NCBI GenBank assembly: GCA_964586775.1
Contig: CAZPJD010000182.1
Coordinates: 1-44,075, forward strand
DNA from: JADLEX01 sp964586775
GTDB lineage: Bacteria > Lernaellota > Lernaellaia > JACKCT01
Direction of reading: 5' to 3'
DNA: 44,075 nt
Position 1 is the stretch's first letter. The number at the start of each line of letters is the position of its first letter. The notes under the pieces are model-generated. The model was not told the origin of the DNA, searched no databases, and saw nothing but the letters and a program-made list of their open reading frames with translations. Below, in pieces: positions 16,830-25,687 of this stretch. The translations under genes and the position numbers were made by a program.

Positions 16830-18833
16830 CTAGACCCGCGCGAGCCACTCGCGAATGCGCGCGGCCGCGGCCTCGGCGACAAATCCGAACTGCCGCGCGA
16901 GTTCCTCGGCGGGAGCCGATGCGCCGAATCGGTCGAGACCGATGCGTAGGCCATCGCGCCCGGTGATCGCGGCCCAGCCGTTCGTCACACCGGCCTCGAT
17001 CGAGCACACCGGCTGCCCCGGCGGCACGATGCGGTCGCGTTCGATCTCGGGCCGCTCCAGAAAACGCTCGCGGCACATCATCGAAACGACGCGCAGCTTC
17101 GTGCCTTCGGCTTCGAGGATCTTCGCCGCGTCGAGCGCGAGCCCGACCTCGGAACCCGTCGCCACAATGGTCGCCGCTTCGTCGAGACCCCATCGCAGCG
17201 CCTGCGCGCCCATCACCAGATCGGGCGGGCCGAAGGTGTTGTCGCGCTCGATCGTCGGCACCTTCTGGCGCGTCAGCACGATCGCCGTCGGGCCCGTGTG
17301 GTGCAGCGCCGCGAACCACGCCGCCGCCGTCTCGACGGCATCCGCCGGACGCAGCACCCGAAGCCCCGGGATCATGCGCAGCGACTCGACGTGCTCGATC
17401 GGCTGATGCGTCGGTCCGTCCTCGCCAACCTGAAACGAGTCGTGCGTGAAAACGTAGACGACGGGCAGGTGCATGAGCGCGGCGAGCCGGATCGCCGGGC
17501 GCATGTAATCGGCGAAGACCAGGAACGTCGCGGCATAAGGTCGCCACCCGCCGAACGCCGCGAGGCCGTTGCACACCGCGCCCATCGCGTGTTCGCGCAC
17601 GCCGAAGTGCAGGTTACGCCCGCCGAATTTGCCGGGGGCGATCGACGCCGACCCTTTGATGTACGACTTGTTCGACGGCTCCAGATCGGCCGAGCCGCCG
17701 ACGAGGAACGGCACGTGCGCCGCGGCGGCCTGCAACACCGCGCCGCCGTGGCTGCGCGTGGCGTCGGCCTTTGGCGGCGCGGCGGCCAGCAGATCGGGCA
17801 GCAGGTTCGCGGGTAGGCGGCGTTTCTCGAAATCGGTGTAGAGCGCCGCGCGCTTCTCGTCGGTGTCGAACCACGCCGTGAACTGCGCCCGCCACGTCCC
17901 GGCCAGCGCGCGCTTGAGATCGGCGATGCGCCGGCACTCGGCGGCCACGTCGTCGGCGATGAAAAAGTGTTTCGCGGGATCGAAGCCGAGCGCCGTTTTC
18001 GCCGCGGCGATCTCGTCCGCGCCCAATGGCGCGCCGTGGGCATCGGCGGTGTCCTGTTTTTTCGGCGCGCCGAAGGCGATGTGCGTCTTGCAGATGACGA
18101 GCGCGGGTTTGCCCGCGTGCTTCGCGGCCGTGATCGCGGTATCGATGGCGGCCATGTCGTGGCCGTCGCACTCGCGCACGTCCCAGCCGAAGGCGCGATA
18201 GCGCTCGCCGACATTCTCGGTGAACGCGAGATCGGTCGAGCCCTCGATCGTGATGCGATTGCTGTCGTAGAGCACGACAAGGTTGTCGAGACGCAGATGC
18301 CCCGCGAGGCTCGCGGCCTCGTACGCCACGCCCTCCATCATGCAGCCGTCGCCGGCGAGGGCGTAGACCGTGAGATCGAAGGGATCGAACGCGGTGTCGG
18401 CGAAACGCGCGGAGGCCATCTTCGCGCCGAGCGCCATGCCCACCGCGTTGGCGATGCCCTGCCCCAGCGGGCCGGTGGTGACCTCAACGCCGGGCGCTTC
18501 GCCGCGCTCGGGATGGCCGGGGGTCTTCGAGCCCCACTGTCGGAAGCGCACGAGCTCGTCCATGGGCAGATCGAAGCCGAACAGGTGAAGCAGCGAATAT
18601 TGCAGCATCGAGCCGTGGCCCGCGGACAGCACGAACCGGTCGCGGCCCATCCACGCGGGGTGATCGGGATCGAAACGCAGGTGCCGCGCAAAGAGCACCG
18701 TGGCAAGATCGGCGCAGCCCATCGGCATGCCGGGGTGGCCGGAGTTGGCCTTCTGCACGGCGTCGGCGGCGAGGAAGCGGATCGTGTCGGCGACGCGTTT
18801 CAACGTGTGAACATCTCCCAGACCATCGGGCAT
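16830..18833 (-). CDS. tkt: Transketolase
   Basis: Transketolase moves two-carbon ketol units between sugar phosphates in the pentose phosphate pathway and needs thiamine diphosphate and a divalent metal. The 667-residue length is normal. Motifs include NSGHPGMPMG near the N-terminus, FVLSAGHGSMLQYSLLHL, the ThDP-binding GDGCMMEGVAYEAASLAGHL through the Asn in YDSNRITIEG, and FGVREHAMGAVCNGLAAFGG in the pyrimidine domain. GGGAGA 7 nt upstream supports the ATG at 18833; ATGs at 18848 and 18860 have no such site. It is first in the tkt, metallo-hydrolase, carbamoyltransferase operon. Confidence 0.96.
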   Translation of the reverse strand: MPDGLGDVHTLKRVADTIRFLAADAVQKANSGHPGMPMGCADLATVLFARHLRFDPDHPAWMGRDRFVLSAGHGSMLQYSLLHLFGFDLPMDELVRFRQWGSKTPGHPERGEAPGVEVTTGPLGQGIANAVGMALGAKMASARFADTAFDPFDLTVYALAGDGCMMEGVAYEAASLAGHLRLDNLVVLYDSNRITIEGSTDLAFTENVGERYRAFGWDVRECDGHDMAAIDTAITAAKHAGKPALVICKTHIAFGAPKKQDTADAHGAPLGADEIAAAKTALGFDPAKHFFIADDVAAECRRIADLKRALAGTWRAQFTAWFDTDEKRAALYTDFEKRRLPANLLPDLLAAAPPKADATRSHGGAVLQAAAAHVPFLVGGSADLEPSNKSYIKGSASIAPGKFGGRNLHFGVREHAMGAVCNGLAAFGGWRPYAATFLVFADYMRPAIRLAALMHLPVVYVFTHDSFQVGEDGPTHQPIEHVESLRMIPGLRVLRPADAVETAAAWFAALHHTGPTAIVLTRQKVPTIERDNTFGPPDLVMGAQALRWGLDEAATIVATGSEVGLALDAAKILEAEGTKLRVVSMMCRERFLERPEIERDRIVPPGQPVCSIEAGVTNGWAAITGRDGLRIGLDRFGASAPAEELARQFGFVAEAAAARIREWLARV

Positions 18834-18953
18834 CGCAGGCTCTCCCATTGCACATGTCATGAAGTCACGACGAATCGTCGCAAGGACAAACTAGCACGAC
18901 CGGGTTTGCGGGTCTAACGTATTCACGGGATCGGCGCCCAAATCCGTTTCATG

Positions 18954-18984
18954 AAAAACGGCCGCCCCGAATCGGAGCGGCCGT
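18954..18984 (-). terminator. Rho-independent terminator of the winged-helix protein gene
   Basis: On the minus strand a 12-bp stem (outer ACGGCCGC / GCGGCCGT, inner TCCG / CGGG with one G-T pair) with a 3-nt loop is followed by a run of T residues. It lies 33 bp after the stop of the gene at 19017-19505. Confidence 0.85.
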
Positions 18985-19016
18985 AGGCGGCAGAGCAAAT
19001 CGGCAGAACTCGCGGA

Positions 19017-19505
19017 TCAGGCATCGCCCTTCGCGCGGCGGATGACCTTGGGCGCGGAGGCGACGGAACCTTCGTGTCCCGGCAGGCACACGACGCCGTA
19101 GGCCGGATTCAGGATCAGATTGCGCTTCTTGAGAATCTGCAGGGCGTTGCGCACCGACGAGATCGGGCTCTTCGAGGAGCCGGAGGCGCTGCGCTTGTCG
19201 AGTTCGGCGAGAATCTCGTGCGCGGACATCGGACGACCGTACTGTTCCATGATCTCGAGGATGAGATTGTTCATGGTGAAGCCGCCACGACGCGTGCGCC
19301 CGCGGGTGCGGCGCTGGATCATGGGCTTCACGTCGGCCTTGCCTTCCCAAACGAGGAGCAGGTCTTCGCGACGCTTCATGTCTTCGCGAACCTGAAAGAT
19401 CTCCTTGTCGAGGTCGGCCTTCTTGGAGTTGATGTCGTCGATCTTGCGCTGAAGATCGTCGAGCTCGCGGCGGACGGTGGCGATGATGTCGGCGGTCGAG
19501 GACAT
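19017..19505 (-). CDS. Coiled-coil plus winged-helix protein, probable DNA-binding
   Basis: The 162-residue product has an N-terminal coiled coil (about 1-55, heptad-like VRRELDDLQRKIDDINSKKADL). A basic linker follows (QRRTRGRTRRGG), then a winged-helix-like domain (about 75-140) with RPMSAHEILAELDKR and SSVRNALQILKKRNLI, ending in a basic tail. I do not recognise a named family. The architecture suggests a dimeric or oligomeric DNA-binding protein. A sigma-70-like promoter precedes it and a strong terminator follows, so it is a single-gene unit. Confidence 0.75.
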   Translation of the reverse strand: MSSTADIIATVRRELDDLQRKIDDINSKKADLDKEIFQVREDMKRREDLLLVWEGKADVKPMIQRRTRGRTRRGGFTMNNLILEIMEQYGRPMSAHEILAELDKRSASGSSKSPISSVRNALQILKKRNLILNPAYGVVCLPGHEGSVASAPKVIRRAKGDA

Positions 19506-20398
19506 TGGAATTACCCCCAGTGGAATTTCCGGTTGGACATGAGCGACGTATAACAAGATCCAGATTCGGCGTCAACAAAAATTCTCTTACGGCGTTTTTT
19601 TTCCGCAGCAGGTGTTGCGAAATCACGCATGCCCAGAGCGATGAGCGATTTAGGGGATTTGCGTCTCGCCAAAGTGCCGTCGCGTCATCGCGTCGCGATT
19701 GCAAAATCTGACGATTTTCCAAGCACTTTTATCGTTACGGGACGCCGAAGACGAAAGAAATACGACAAATTCCCAAGTCGTTTTCCGAGAAAAGACCCAG
19801 AAATTTTTCGAAGTTCGGTCAATCGCGATTCAGCGAAGTTTCGATTTTTGAAAGAACTTTTCCAAAAATGGCAGAAAATTCGGGCGGTTCCAATCCGCGT
19901 CGGGGCTCGCTCCTCCGCTGTTTTGGACGAATTGTCCTAGCGCCGTCGTCGGATCGCCCCGGTCACCGGCGGATCGATCGCAACTCGGAGTCGATAACGG
20001 CACGTGAAAAAGTGACGAGCGCCATGGATTGACCGAGGTGGGGTGAAGCTTGTCCGCAGCGCGACCGAGCTTTCCGACGACCAAGTCTTTTCGCCGTGAA
20101 TGCGTGACACTGGGCGCGGTCTTCTCGGCGTCCTTTTGCGTCTGGAGACAAAGGCCTCCGACGTCCAAAAACTCCAACTCCCGGCCACGAGAGTCACCAT
20201 CGTGCGCTGTGGTGCTCGGTCTAGTTTGGATACCTCCACCAATGAACACCGTGTCATCGAAACCCGTTGCGGCGCGAGTAGTCCGCCCTTCGTGCGCTCG
20301 ATGGCATTGGGCGTTGACCGACGAATGTGCTATTGTCCGGCGCGTTGGATTCGCGGGACGTGATGCGGTCCGCGCACCGACCCGGATGCGGGGGAGAC
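19506..20398. other. Long AT-richer stretch without a convincing gene
   Basis: No open frame here has plausible protein character. Frames on both strands are Arg/Ser/Pro-rich shadows or short. The part from about 19570 to 19900 is visibly AT-richer than its surroundings, with many A and T runs. It holds the minus-strand promoter at 19547-19575 and the 5' region of the cytochrome gene. An unknown small RNA or a decayed gene is possible, but I see no direct support. Confidence 0.5.
19547..19575 (-). promoter_or_regulatory. Sigma-70-like promoter of the winged-helix protein gene
   Basis: On the minus strand TTGACG (19575-19570) is followed after 16-17 bp by TTATAC/TATACG (19553-19547). The gene start is 42 bp downstream. 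Confidence 0.55.
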
Positions 20399-20761
20399 AT
20401 GACACGGTATCTCGCACTTTTTGTCGCCGCGCTCGTTGTCGTGCTGGGCGCGCATCATTGGTCGCAGGGCGCGTCATCGGGTCCGGCGGGCGTTCAGATT
20501 CTTTCGCTCACGGGGAAGAAGCCAGCGATCTTCAATCACACCGCGCACGTCGAGCGCGCGCAGGGCAACTGCCAGATCTGCCATCACGCGGACGCGCCGG
20601 GCACCGGATCGAAGTGCATGACGTGCCACACCGAGCCCGCAAAAGCGGGTGTTCCCGGCGGACGTCAGGCGTTTCACGGCTGCATCAAGTGCCACGCCCC
20701 GGGTAAGGGCCCGATCTATCCCAAGGACTGCATGACCTGCCACGTGCGTCCCGGCGTGTGA
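20399..20761 (+). CDS. Class III (c3/c7-type) multihaem cytochrome c
   Basis: The 120-residue product has a signal or anchor segment (about 1-20, YLALFVAALVVVLGAHHW) followed by four CxxCH haem-attachment motifs: CQICHH, CMTCHT, CIKCHA and CMTCHV. Extra histidines suited to distal ligation appear in FNHTAH and FHGC. It should be a periplasmic or membrane-tethered low-potential electron carrier with four haems. The ATG at 20399 is preceded by GGGGAG, though spacing is short. The gene converges on the large SMC-like ATPase gene with a 9-bp gap. No partner oxidoreductase is encoded nearby. Confidence 0.88.
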   Translation: MTRYLALFVAALVVVLGAHHWSQGASSGPAGVQILSLTGKKPAIFNHTAHVERAQGNCQICHHADAPGTGSKCMTCHTEPAKAGVPGGRQAFHGCIKCHAPGKGPIYPKDCMTCHVRPGV

Positions 20762-20770
20762 AGCCGCCTT

Positions 20771-23700
20771 TCACGCGCCGAGTTCGTGCTCGAATACCCG
20801 CGCACGCGCGTCATCATCGAGAGATCGAATCAACTCCGACGTGTGACGGTGGTGCGTGAAGAGCAGCACCTGCGTGCGATCGGAGAGATTCGCGAGCGCG
20901 CCGAGCGCCGCCGTCGCGCGGGCCTCGTCGAACTGCACGAGCAGGTCGTCGGCGATCACCGGCAGCGCGAGCCCGTCCGCCGCGCGCAATTCGATCCACG
21001 CGAGACGCAGCGCAAGCCAGAGCTGGTCGCGCGTGCCGTCGCTCATGCCGTCCACATCGACGCGATCGCCGTTTGCTCGCACGCCGAGCATGCGCGGCGA
21101 ATCCGATCCGTAATCGCCGACGAGCCGCGTGAACGATCCGCGCGTGAGCGTCGCGAAGATCTCGCCCGCCCGGGCCATCGTGGGGTTTTGCGCACGCTCG
21201 CGCAGGCTCTCGATTCGCGCGCGCAGAAGGTGCGACGCGAGACGCAGGCGTCGATAACGCGCGACGTGGTCGACGATGTCCGCCAGCACGCGCTCGCGCC
21301 TTTCGAGCAGCTCGCCGGTTTTCGACGCATGCGCCGTGTCGCGTAGCCCGGCGTTCGCCATACCAATCTCGCGATTCGTTTCGGCGAGCGCCTCGCGCAG
21401 CCGTTCGCGCTCGTCCGTCGCGCGCCGCCACTCGATCTCGTCCGCCGCCCCGGTCGTCCCGAGCGCTTCGGCGCGAAGCCGATCGACGTCGCCATCCACG
21501 GTGTCGCGCGCGAGATCGAGACGAAGTTCGTCGCGCCGCTTGATCCTCGCGCGCCGCACACCGGCGCGGTCCGCCACGGTTTCGAGGTCTTCATCGCGCT
21601 CGCAACCCGCTCGCAGACGCAACCGCTCGACCTCGTCCAGCGCCCGCGTCAGCCCACGCCGCGCATCGTCGAGCTCGACCGATTCGCGGTGTTCCCGTTG
21701 AGTCAGGTCGTTTCGCGTCTGTTCGCTACGGGACGCTTCGTCGAGCGCGCGGTTGAGTCGCAGGGCCAAATCCGCCGCGTCCGCGCCCGCATGCGGGATC
21801 CCCGTTGCGACGCACAGCTCGAGGGCGGCGGCGCGCATGTTGTCGATCTCCGCGCGCATGTCGGCGATGCGGCCTTCGTGGATGCGAATCTCGCGCTCCT
21901 TGCCGAAGAACTCGTCGAGCCGACGCAGCACGGCCGTGGCCGCCGAGGGCTGCGCGCCGGGCGATACGGGCAGACGCTCCACGGCCTCGCGCCATTCCTC
22001 GGCCCACCGGGCCGCATCGGCGAGAGCCGCATCGTGACGCGCGCCGAGCTGCGCGACCTCGTCTTCCTTCGCGCGAATCGTCTCGTCCAGCACCTCGCGT
22101 GCACGCACCGCGCGATTCGCCGCCTCGACAACGCCCCGCGCACGATCGATCAGCGCGGCGAGCGTATCGCGGGGCTTCGTCTTCTCTCCGCGGTCGCCCA
22201 GCGCGTCGCGCATCGCGGCCTGCGCATCGGCGACCGCCGAACTTGCGCGGGCGAAGGCGGCGTCGGCCGCGCGAACGGCCCGGGCGAGATCGCGGAGCCG
22301 CGCGAAGTCCTCCAGCCACTCGCGCATCTCGACCGGCGTGCGCGGCGCGATATCCAGACTCTTCCAGACCTCGGCCCAATCCGCATCGAACGCGGCGCGC
22401 CGTTCGGCGAGCATCGCCTGCCGCTTCGCGCAATCGTCCCGGCGCGCGGCGTCGCGTTCGTCCTCGGCGTCGAGGGCTTTCGCGCGCGCCACGCGGTGCG
22501 CGTCGAGTCGCAGTCCGTCCGCGGCGTCGTCCGCGCCCCTCACCGCGTGCTCGAAGGCTTCGGCGGGCTCGCGTTCGCCGTCGTAGGCCGCCCACGTCTC
22601 GGGGTCGGACTCGCCACGGAGCCACGCACCTCGCACAAGTTGCCACCCCTGGTCGCGACGCGCGCGGGCCGCGTGCAGCGCCGCCTCGGTCGGCACCTCG
22701 CGCTCGCGCGCCAATTCGCGCCGCTCGTCGCCGCGCCGACGGGCATCTCCATCGAGACGTGCGACATCCGCATCGATCGCGCGGCGTTCGGTCTCGATCG
22801 CGTCGTATTCCGTCGCGAACCGTGCCAGGGTCTCGCGCCCGGGCACGACGGCGGTTTCGATGGCGTCGGCCCCGCCGTTCCACAGTGAGAACGACGCGAG
22901 GGCGCGCTCGAAATCCGCTCGCGCATCGGCGGTCGCGCGCTCGGCGTCGGAGGCCGCCTGCTCAATGTCCCCGCGAGCGACGACGCGCTCCATCACCCTC
23001 GCGAGCGATGAGGCGTCCTTCGATTCCGGCAACGCGGCGCGTTGCGCCTGCGCGGTGTCGAGTTGCGCGCGCGCCGTGCGAAGCTGCGTCTCGAGGCCTT
23101 CCAGACGCGCCGCGCCCGTCTGGTGAACCGCATCGAGATCCTCGATCCGCTTCCGCTCGGCGATCGGCAGCAGCAGGGCCGACGCGGCGCCGCGCGTGAG
23201 CGCGGGATCGAGGTCGCGCAGGATCGCTTCGGCGGCGTCGGCGCCTTCGCGGTGTTGCCCCTCGACCTTCGGAAGATCGGCGAGAGCGCGGCGGTACGCC
23301 TCCAAGCGGCCGTGCAGCTCACGGATCGCGTCCGCGCGTTCGAGCAGGCGCGCCTCGACGTGCACTTCATCCCTTCTGTGCCGGATCTCCTCGATCGCGT
23401 CACCGGACTTGCGCACGGTCGCCTCGAAATGGCGTTTCGCGGCGAGCGCTTCGCCGAGTTCCTTCGCGAACGACTCCGGTAAATCCGGAACGTCGGCGAG
23501 CTCAGCCAGCTCGCGCTCGGTCGCGTCCAGATCCGCAAGTTTCGGCCGGACGCGGATCCGACGCTCGATCCGAGCGATCGCCTCGTCGAGGGCGGCGATT
23601 TCCACGGTGATGCGCGCGGCTATTTCGCGTGCATCGGCAAACCGTCGTTCGCGCGCCTCGTGGTCCTCGGCTTTCAGCGCGCTCGCGTCGGCGTCGGAGC

Positions 23701-24277
23701 GCAGCCGTTCGGCATCGGCCGCGAGTTCGTTGATCTTCTTTGTCGTCGCCCGCGGTGCGAACAGCGCTTCGGCCTCTTCGTCCAGCGCCTTGCGCAGCCG
23801 CCGGATCTCACCGAGCCCCATGCCCGCCGCGAACAGGCTTTCGGCGAGCACGCCGCCGCCCTTCTGCAACTCCTTGCCGCCCTCGCGCAGCCGCTCCTGA
23901 TCGAGGCCGAAGACGCGCTCGAACACCGATTTGTCGATGCCCATGAGCAGCGAGGCCATGACGCCCTCGCCGACCGGCCGCCCGTCCGCGCCCAGCAGCG
24001 AGTCCTTGTCGCGCTTGAGCCGAACCAGGTCGTGCACCCGCCCGTCCGCCGCCTCGACGCGCGCGCCGACGCGCAGGTCCTTGTACGCGAAGCGGAAGTC
24101 GTCGGGCGTCTGTTTCGGAAAACCGTAGAGCAGCGCGAGGATCGCGCGCAGCGCCGTGCTCTTGCCCGCTTCGTTCGCGCCGTGAATAACGTGCAGACCG
24201 CGCGAGCCCGCCGACAGGTCGAGCGTGCGTCCGGCGAAATGGCCAAACTTTTCGAGGCGCAGTTCGAGGAATCTCAT
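20771..24277 (-). CDS. YhaN-like SMC/Rad50-type ATPase
   Basis: This 1168-residue protein has a split ABC ATPase head. The Walker A motif GANEAGKST is at about 33-41. At the C-terminus are a signature-like MSDGTRDQLWLALRLAW, Walker B VIADDLLVQFDE, and VLLFTHHRH. Between them is a very long charged, Ala/Arg/Glu-rich coiled coil. No CxxC zinc hook is visible, unlike Rad50 and SbcC, which agrees with the YhaN group. It probably partners the metallophosphoesterase encoded just upstream, whose stop overlaps its start as ATGA, to process DNA ends. The ATG at 24277 is fixed by this overlap and the family start MRFLELRLEKFGHFAG. Confidence 0.88.
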   Translation of the reverse strand: MRFLELRLEKFGHFAGRTLDLSAGSRGLHVIHGANEAGKSTALRAILALLYGFPKQTPDDFRFAYKDLRVGARVEAADGRVHDLVRLKRDKDSLLGADGRPVGEGVMASLLMGIDKSVFERVFGLDQERLREGGKELQKGGGVLAESLFAAGMGLGEIRRLRKALDEEAEALFAPRATTKKINELAADAERLRSDADASALKAEDHEARERRFADAREIAARITVEIAALDEAIARIERRIRVRPKLADLDATERELAELADVPDLPESFAKELGEALAAKRHFEATVRKSGDAIEEIRHRRDEVHVEARLLERADAIRELHGRLEAYRRALADLPKVEGQHREGADAAEAILRDLDPALTRGAASALLLPIAERKRIEDLDAVHQTGAARLEGLETQLRTARAQLDTAQAQRAALPESKDASSLARVMERVVARGDIEQAASDAERATADARADFERALASFSLWNGGADAIETAVVPGRETLARFATEYDAIETERRAIDADVARLDGDARRRGDERRELAREREVPTEAALHAARARRDQGWQLVRGAWLRGESDPETWAAYDGEREPAEAFEHAVRGADDAADGLRLDAHRVARAKALDAEDERDAARRDDCAKRQAMLAERRAAFDADWAEVWKSLDIAPRTPVEMREWLEDFARLRDLARAVRAADAAFARASSAVADAQAAMRDALGDRGEKTKPRDTLAALIDRARGVVEAANRAVRAREVLDETIRAKEDEVAQLGARHDAALADAARWAEEWREAVERLPVSPGAQPSAATAVLRRLDEFFGKEREIRIHEGRIADMRAEIDNMRAAALELCVATGIPHAGADAADLALRLNRALDEASRSEQTRNDLTQREHRESVELDDARRGLTRALDEVERLRLRAGCERDEDLETVADRAGVRRARIKRRDELRLDLARDTVDGDVDRLRAEALGTTGAADEIEWRRATDERERLREALAETNREIGMANAGLRDTAHASKTGELLERRERVLADIVDHVARYRRLRLASHLLRARIESLRERAQNPTMARAGEIFATLTRGSFTRLVGDYGSDSPRMLGVRANGDRVDVDGMSDGTRDQLWLALRLAWIELRAADGLALPVIADDLLVQFDEARATAALGALANLSDRTQVLLFTHHRHTSELIRSLDDDARARVFEHELGA

Positions 24278-25530
24278 CGCCCGCCCCCGATCGCGTCGAG
24301 CCGCGCGACGAGCATCGAGCACGCATCCGCCGCGAGCACGTTCGCCTCTTCGGGCGTCGGCGGCGCACACATGGAACGCGCATCGAGAGGGAGCTTTTTG
24401 CGCAGCGCCTCGTCGTCTTCCGTGAGCTTCGCGAACGCCGCGGCGACGAGGTCCGGATCTTCGACAAGGCGTGCAAGGTCGATCCCGAAATCCGGCGCGG
24501 GCTCGCCGGTCGCGGGCGCGCGCGTCGCCCACTCGATCTTCTCCACCCATCCGCGCCCACCGGTCGCGTCCGTCACCGCCTGACGCGCCTCCGCTGCCCA
24601 TCGGTCGCGGTCGGCCGCAAGTTCGCGGTGCGCGTCGCACGCACCCTCGACGCGCACGCGCAGCGCGACGGGAAGCCCCTCGGCCACGCTCACCGCGTCG
24701 GCCGCGACACGCTCGACGCGCTCGATCACCTCGTCGCCGTCGGTGCATCCGCCCGCGTCGATCTCGATCGTCTCCCACCGCGCCACGTCGAGCGCGCGGA
24801 ACTCGGGCCGCTCGATGCGCCCATCCACCACGCGCACGAGCATCGCGCCCTTCGCGCCGGTCTCGCGGGCGTGGCGGCCCTGCGTGTTGCCGGGGTACAC
24901 GATCCACGGACGCTCGCGCACGACCTGGCGCGCGTGCACGTGGCCGAGCGCCCAGTAGTCGTAGCCCTTCGCGGCGAGGTCGGCCTCGTCGCAGGGCGCA
25001 TAGGTGTCGTGCGCGGTGCTGCCCGCGAGGCTCGTGTGCAGAAGGCCGATGTTCACGTATCCCTCGACGCGGTCGGGGTAGGTCGCGGCGATATTTGCCG
25101 TCTCCGCCCTCCGCCCGAATCCGCGCCCGTGAATCGCGACGCCCAGGTCGTCCCAGTGGATCGTTTCGACCTGTTCCGATGACAGACGCGTGACGTTGTC
25201 CGGCGGACGCAGGCTCTTGGTGATGACGGCCTGTGCGTCGTGATTGCCCTGGATCATCGCGACGCGGATGCCCGCCTCGCGCAGCCGCGCCATGCCCGCC
25301 GCGAAATACAGACCGGTTTGGAAGTCGCGCCAGTCGCCGTCGAAGACGTCACCCGCGATGAGCACGAAGGCCGCGCGCTCGTCGCACGCGAGACGCACGA
25401 GGTTGTCGAAGGCTCGCCGGGTCGCGCCGCGCATGGCTTCGACGGGCGCGCCGGGATAGTCGGCGAGCCCGCGCAGGGGGCTATCGAGATGAATGTCCGC
25501 CGCGTGGATGAACGAAAACGACGTCGTCAT
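24274..25530 (-). CDS. YhaO-like DNA exonuclease (SbcD/Mre11-type metallophosphoesterase)
   Basis: The 418-residue protein has the calcineurin-like phosphoesterase motifs in order: FIHAADIHLDSPL (D-x-H), LIAGDVFDGDW, MIQGNHDAQ, and YWALGHVHARQV, with a further His in NIGLLHTSLAG. These bind two metal ions in Mre11/SbcD nucleases. A C-terminal region (about 260-418) is the family's extension. It is likely a DNA end-processing nuclease working with the downstream SMC-like ATPase. The ATG at 25530 begins the conserved segment, and a longer in-frame extension upstream has no similarity. It is divergent from the ATPase-TPR operon with a 157-bp gap. Confidence 0.88.
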   Translation of the reverse strand: MTTSFSFIHAADIHLDSPLRGLADYPGAPVEAMRGATRRAFDNLVRLACDERAAFVLIAGDVFDGDWRDFQTGLYFAAGMARLREAGIRVAMIQGNHDAQAVITKSLRPPDNVTRLSSEQVETIHWDDLGVAIHGRGFGRRAETANIAATYPDRVEGYVNIGLLHTSLAGSTAHDTYAPCDEADLAAKGYDYWALGHVHARQVVRERPWIVYPGNTQGRHARETGAKGAMLVRVVDGRIERPEFRALDVARWETIEIDAGGCTDGDEVIERVERVAADAVSVAEGLPVALRVRVEGACDAHRELAADRDRWAAEARQAVTDATGGRGWVEKIEWATRAPATGEPAPDFGIDLARLVEDPDLVAAAFAKLTEDDEALRKKLPLDARSMCAPPTPEEANVLAADACSMLVARLDAIGGGR

Positions 25531-25687
25531 GACTTTTCCCGGATGAAGTTGGCGAAGATGATCGAACAAAGGCGGTCGCGGGGCAAGGCGGGGCCGCGTC
25601 GCCGCGGCGCGGGCGCGCGCATCGTTTTCGCTTTTCCACATCGCGGATTTCTGATAAGAAACAGTCGATCTCTCAGCGAGGTGGGGA

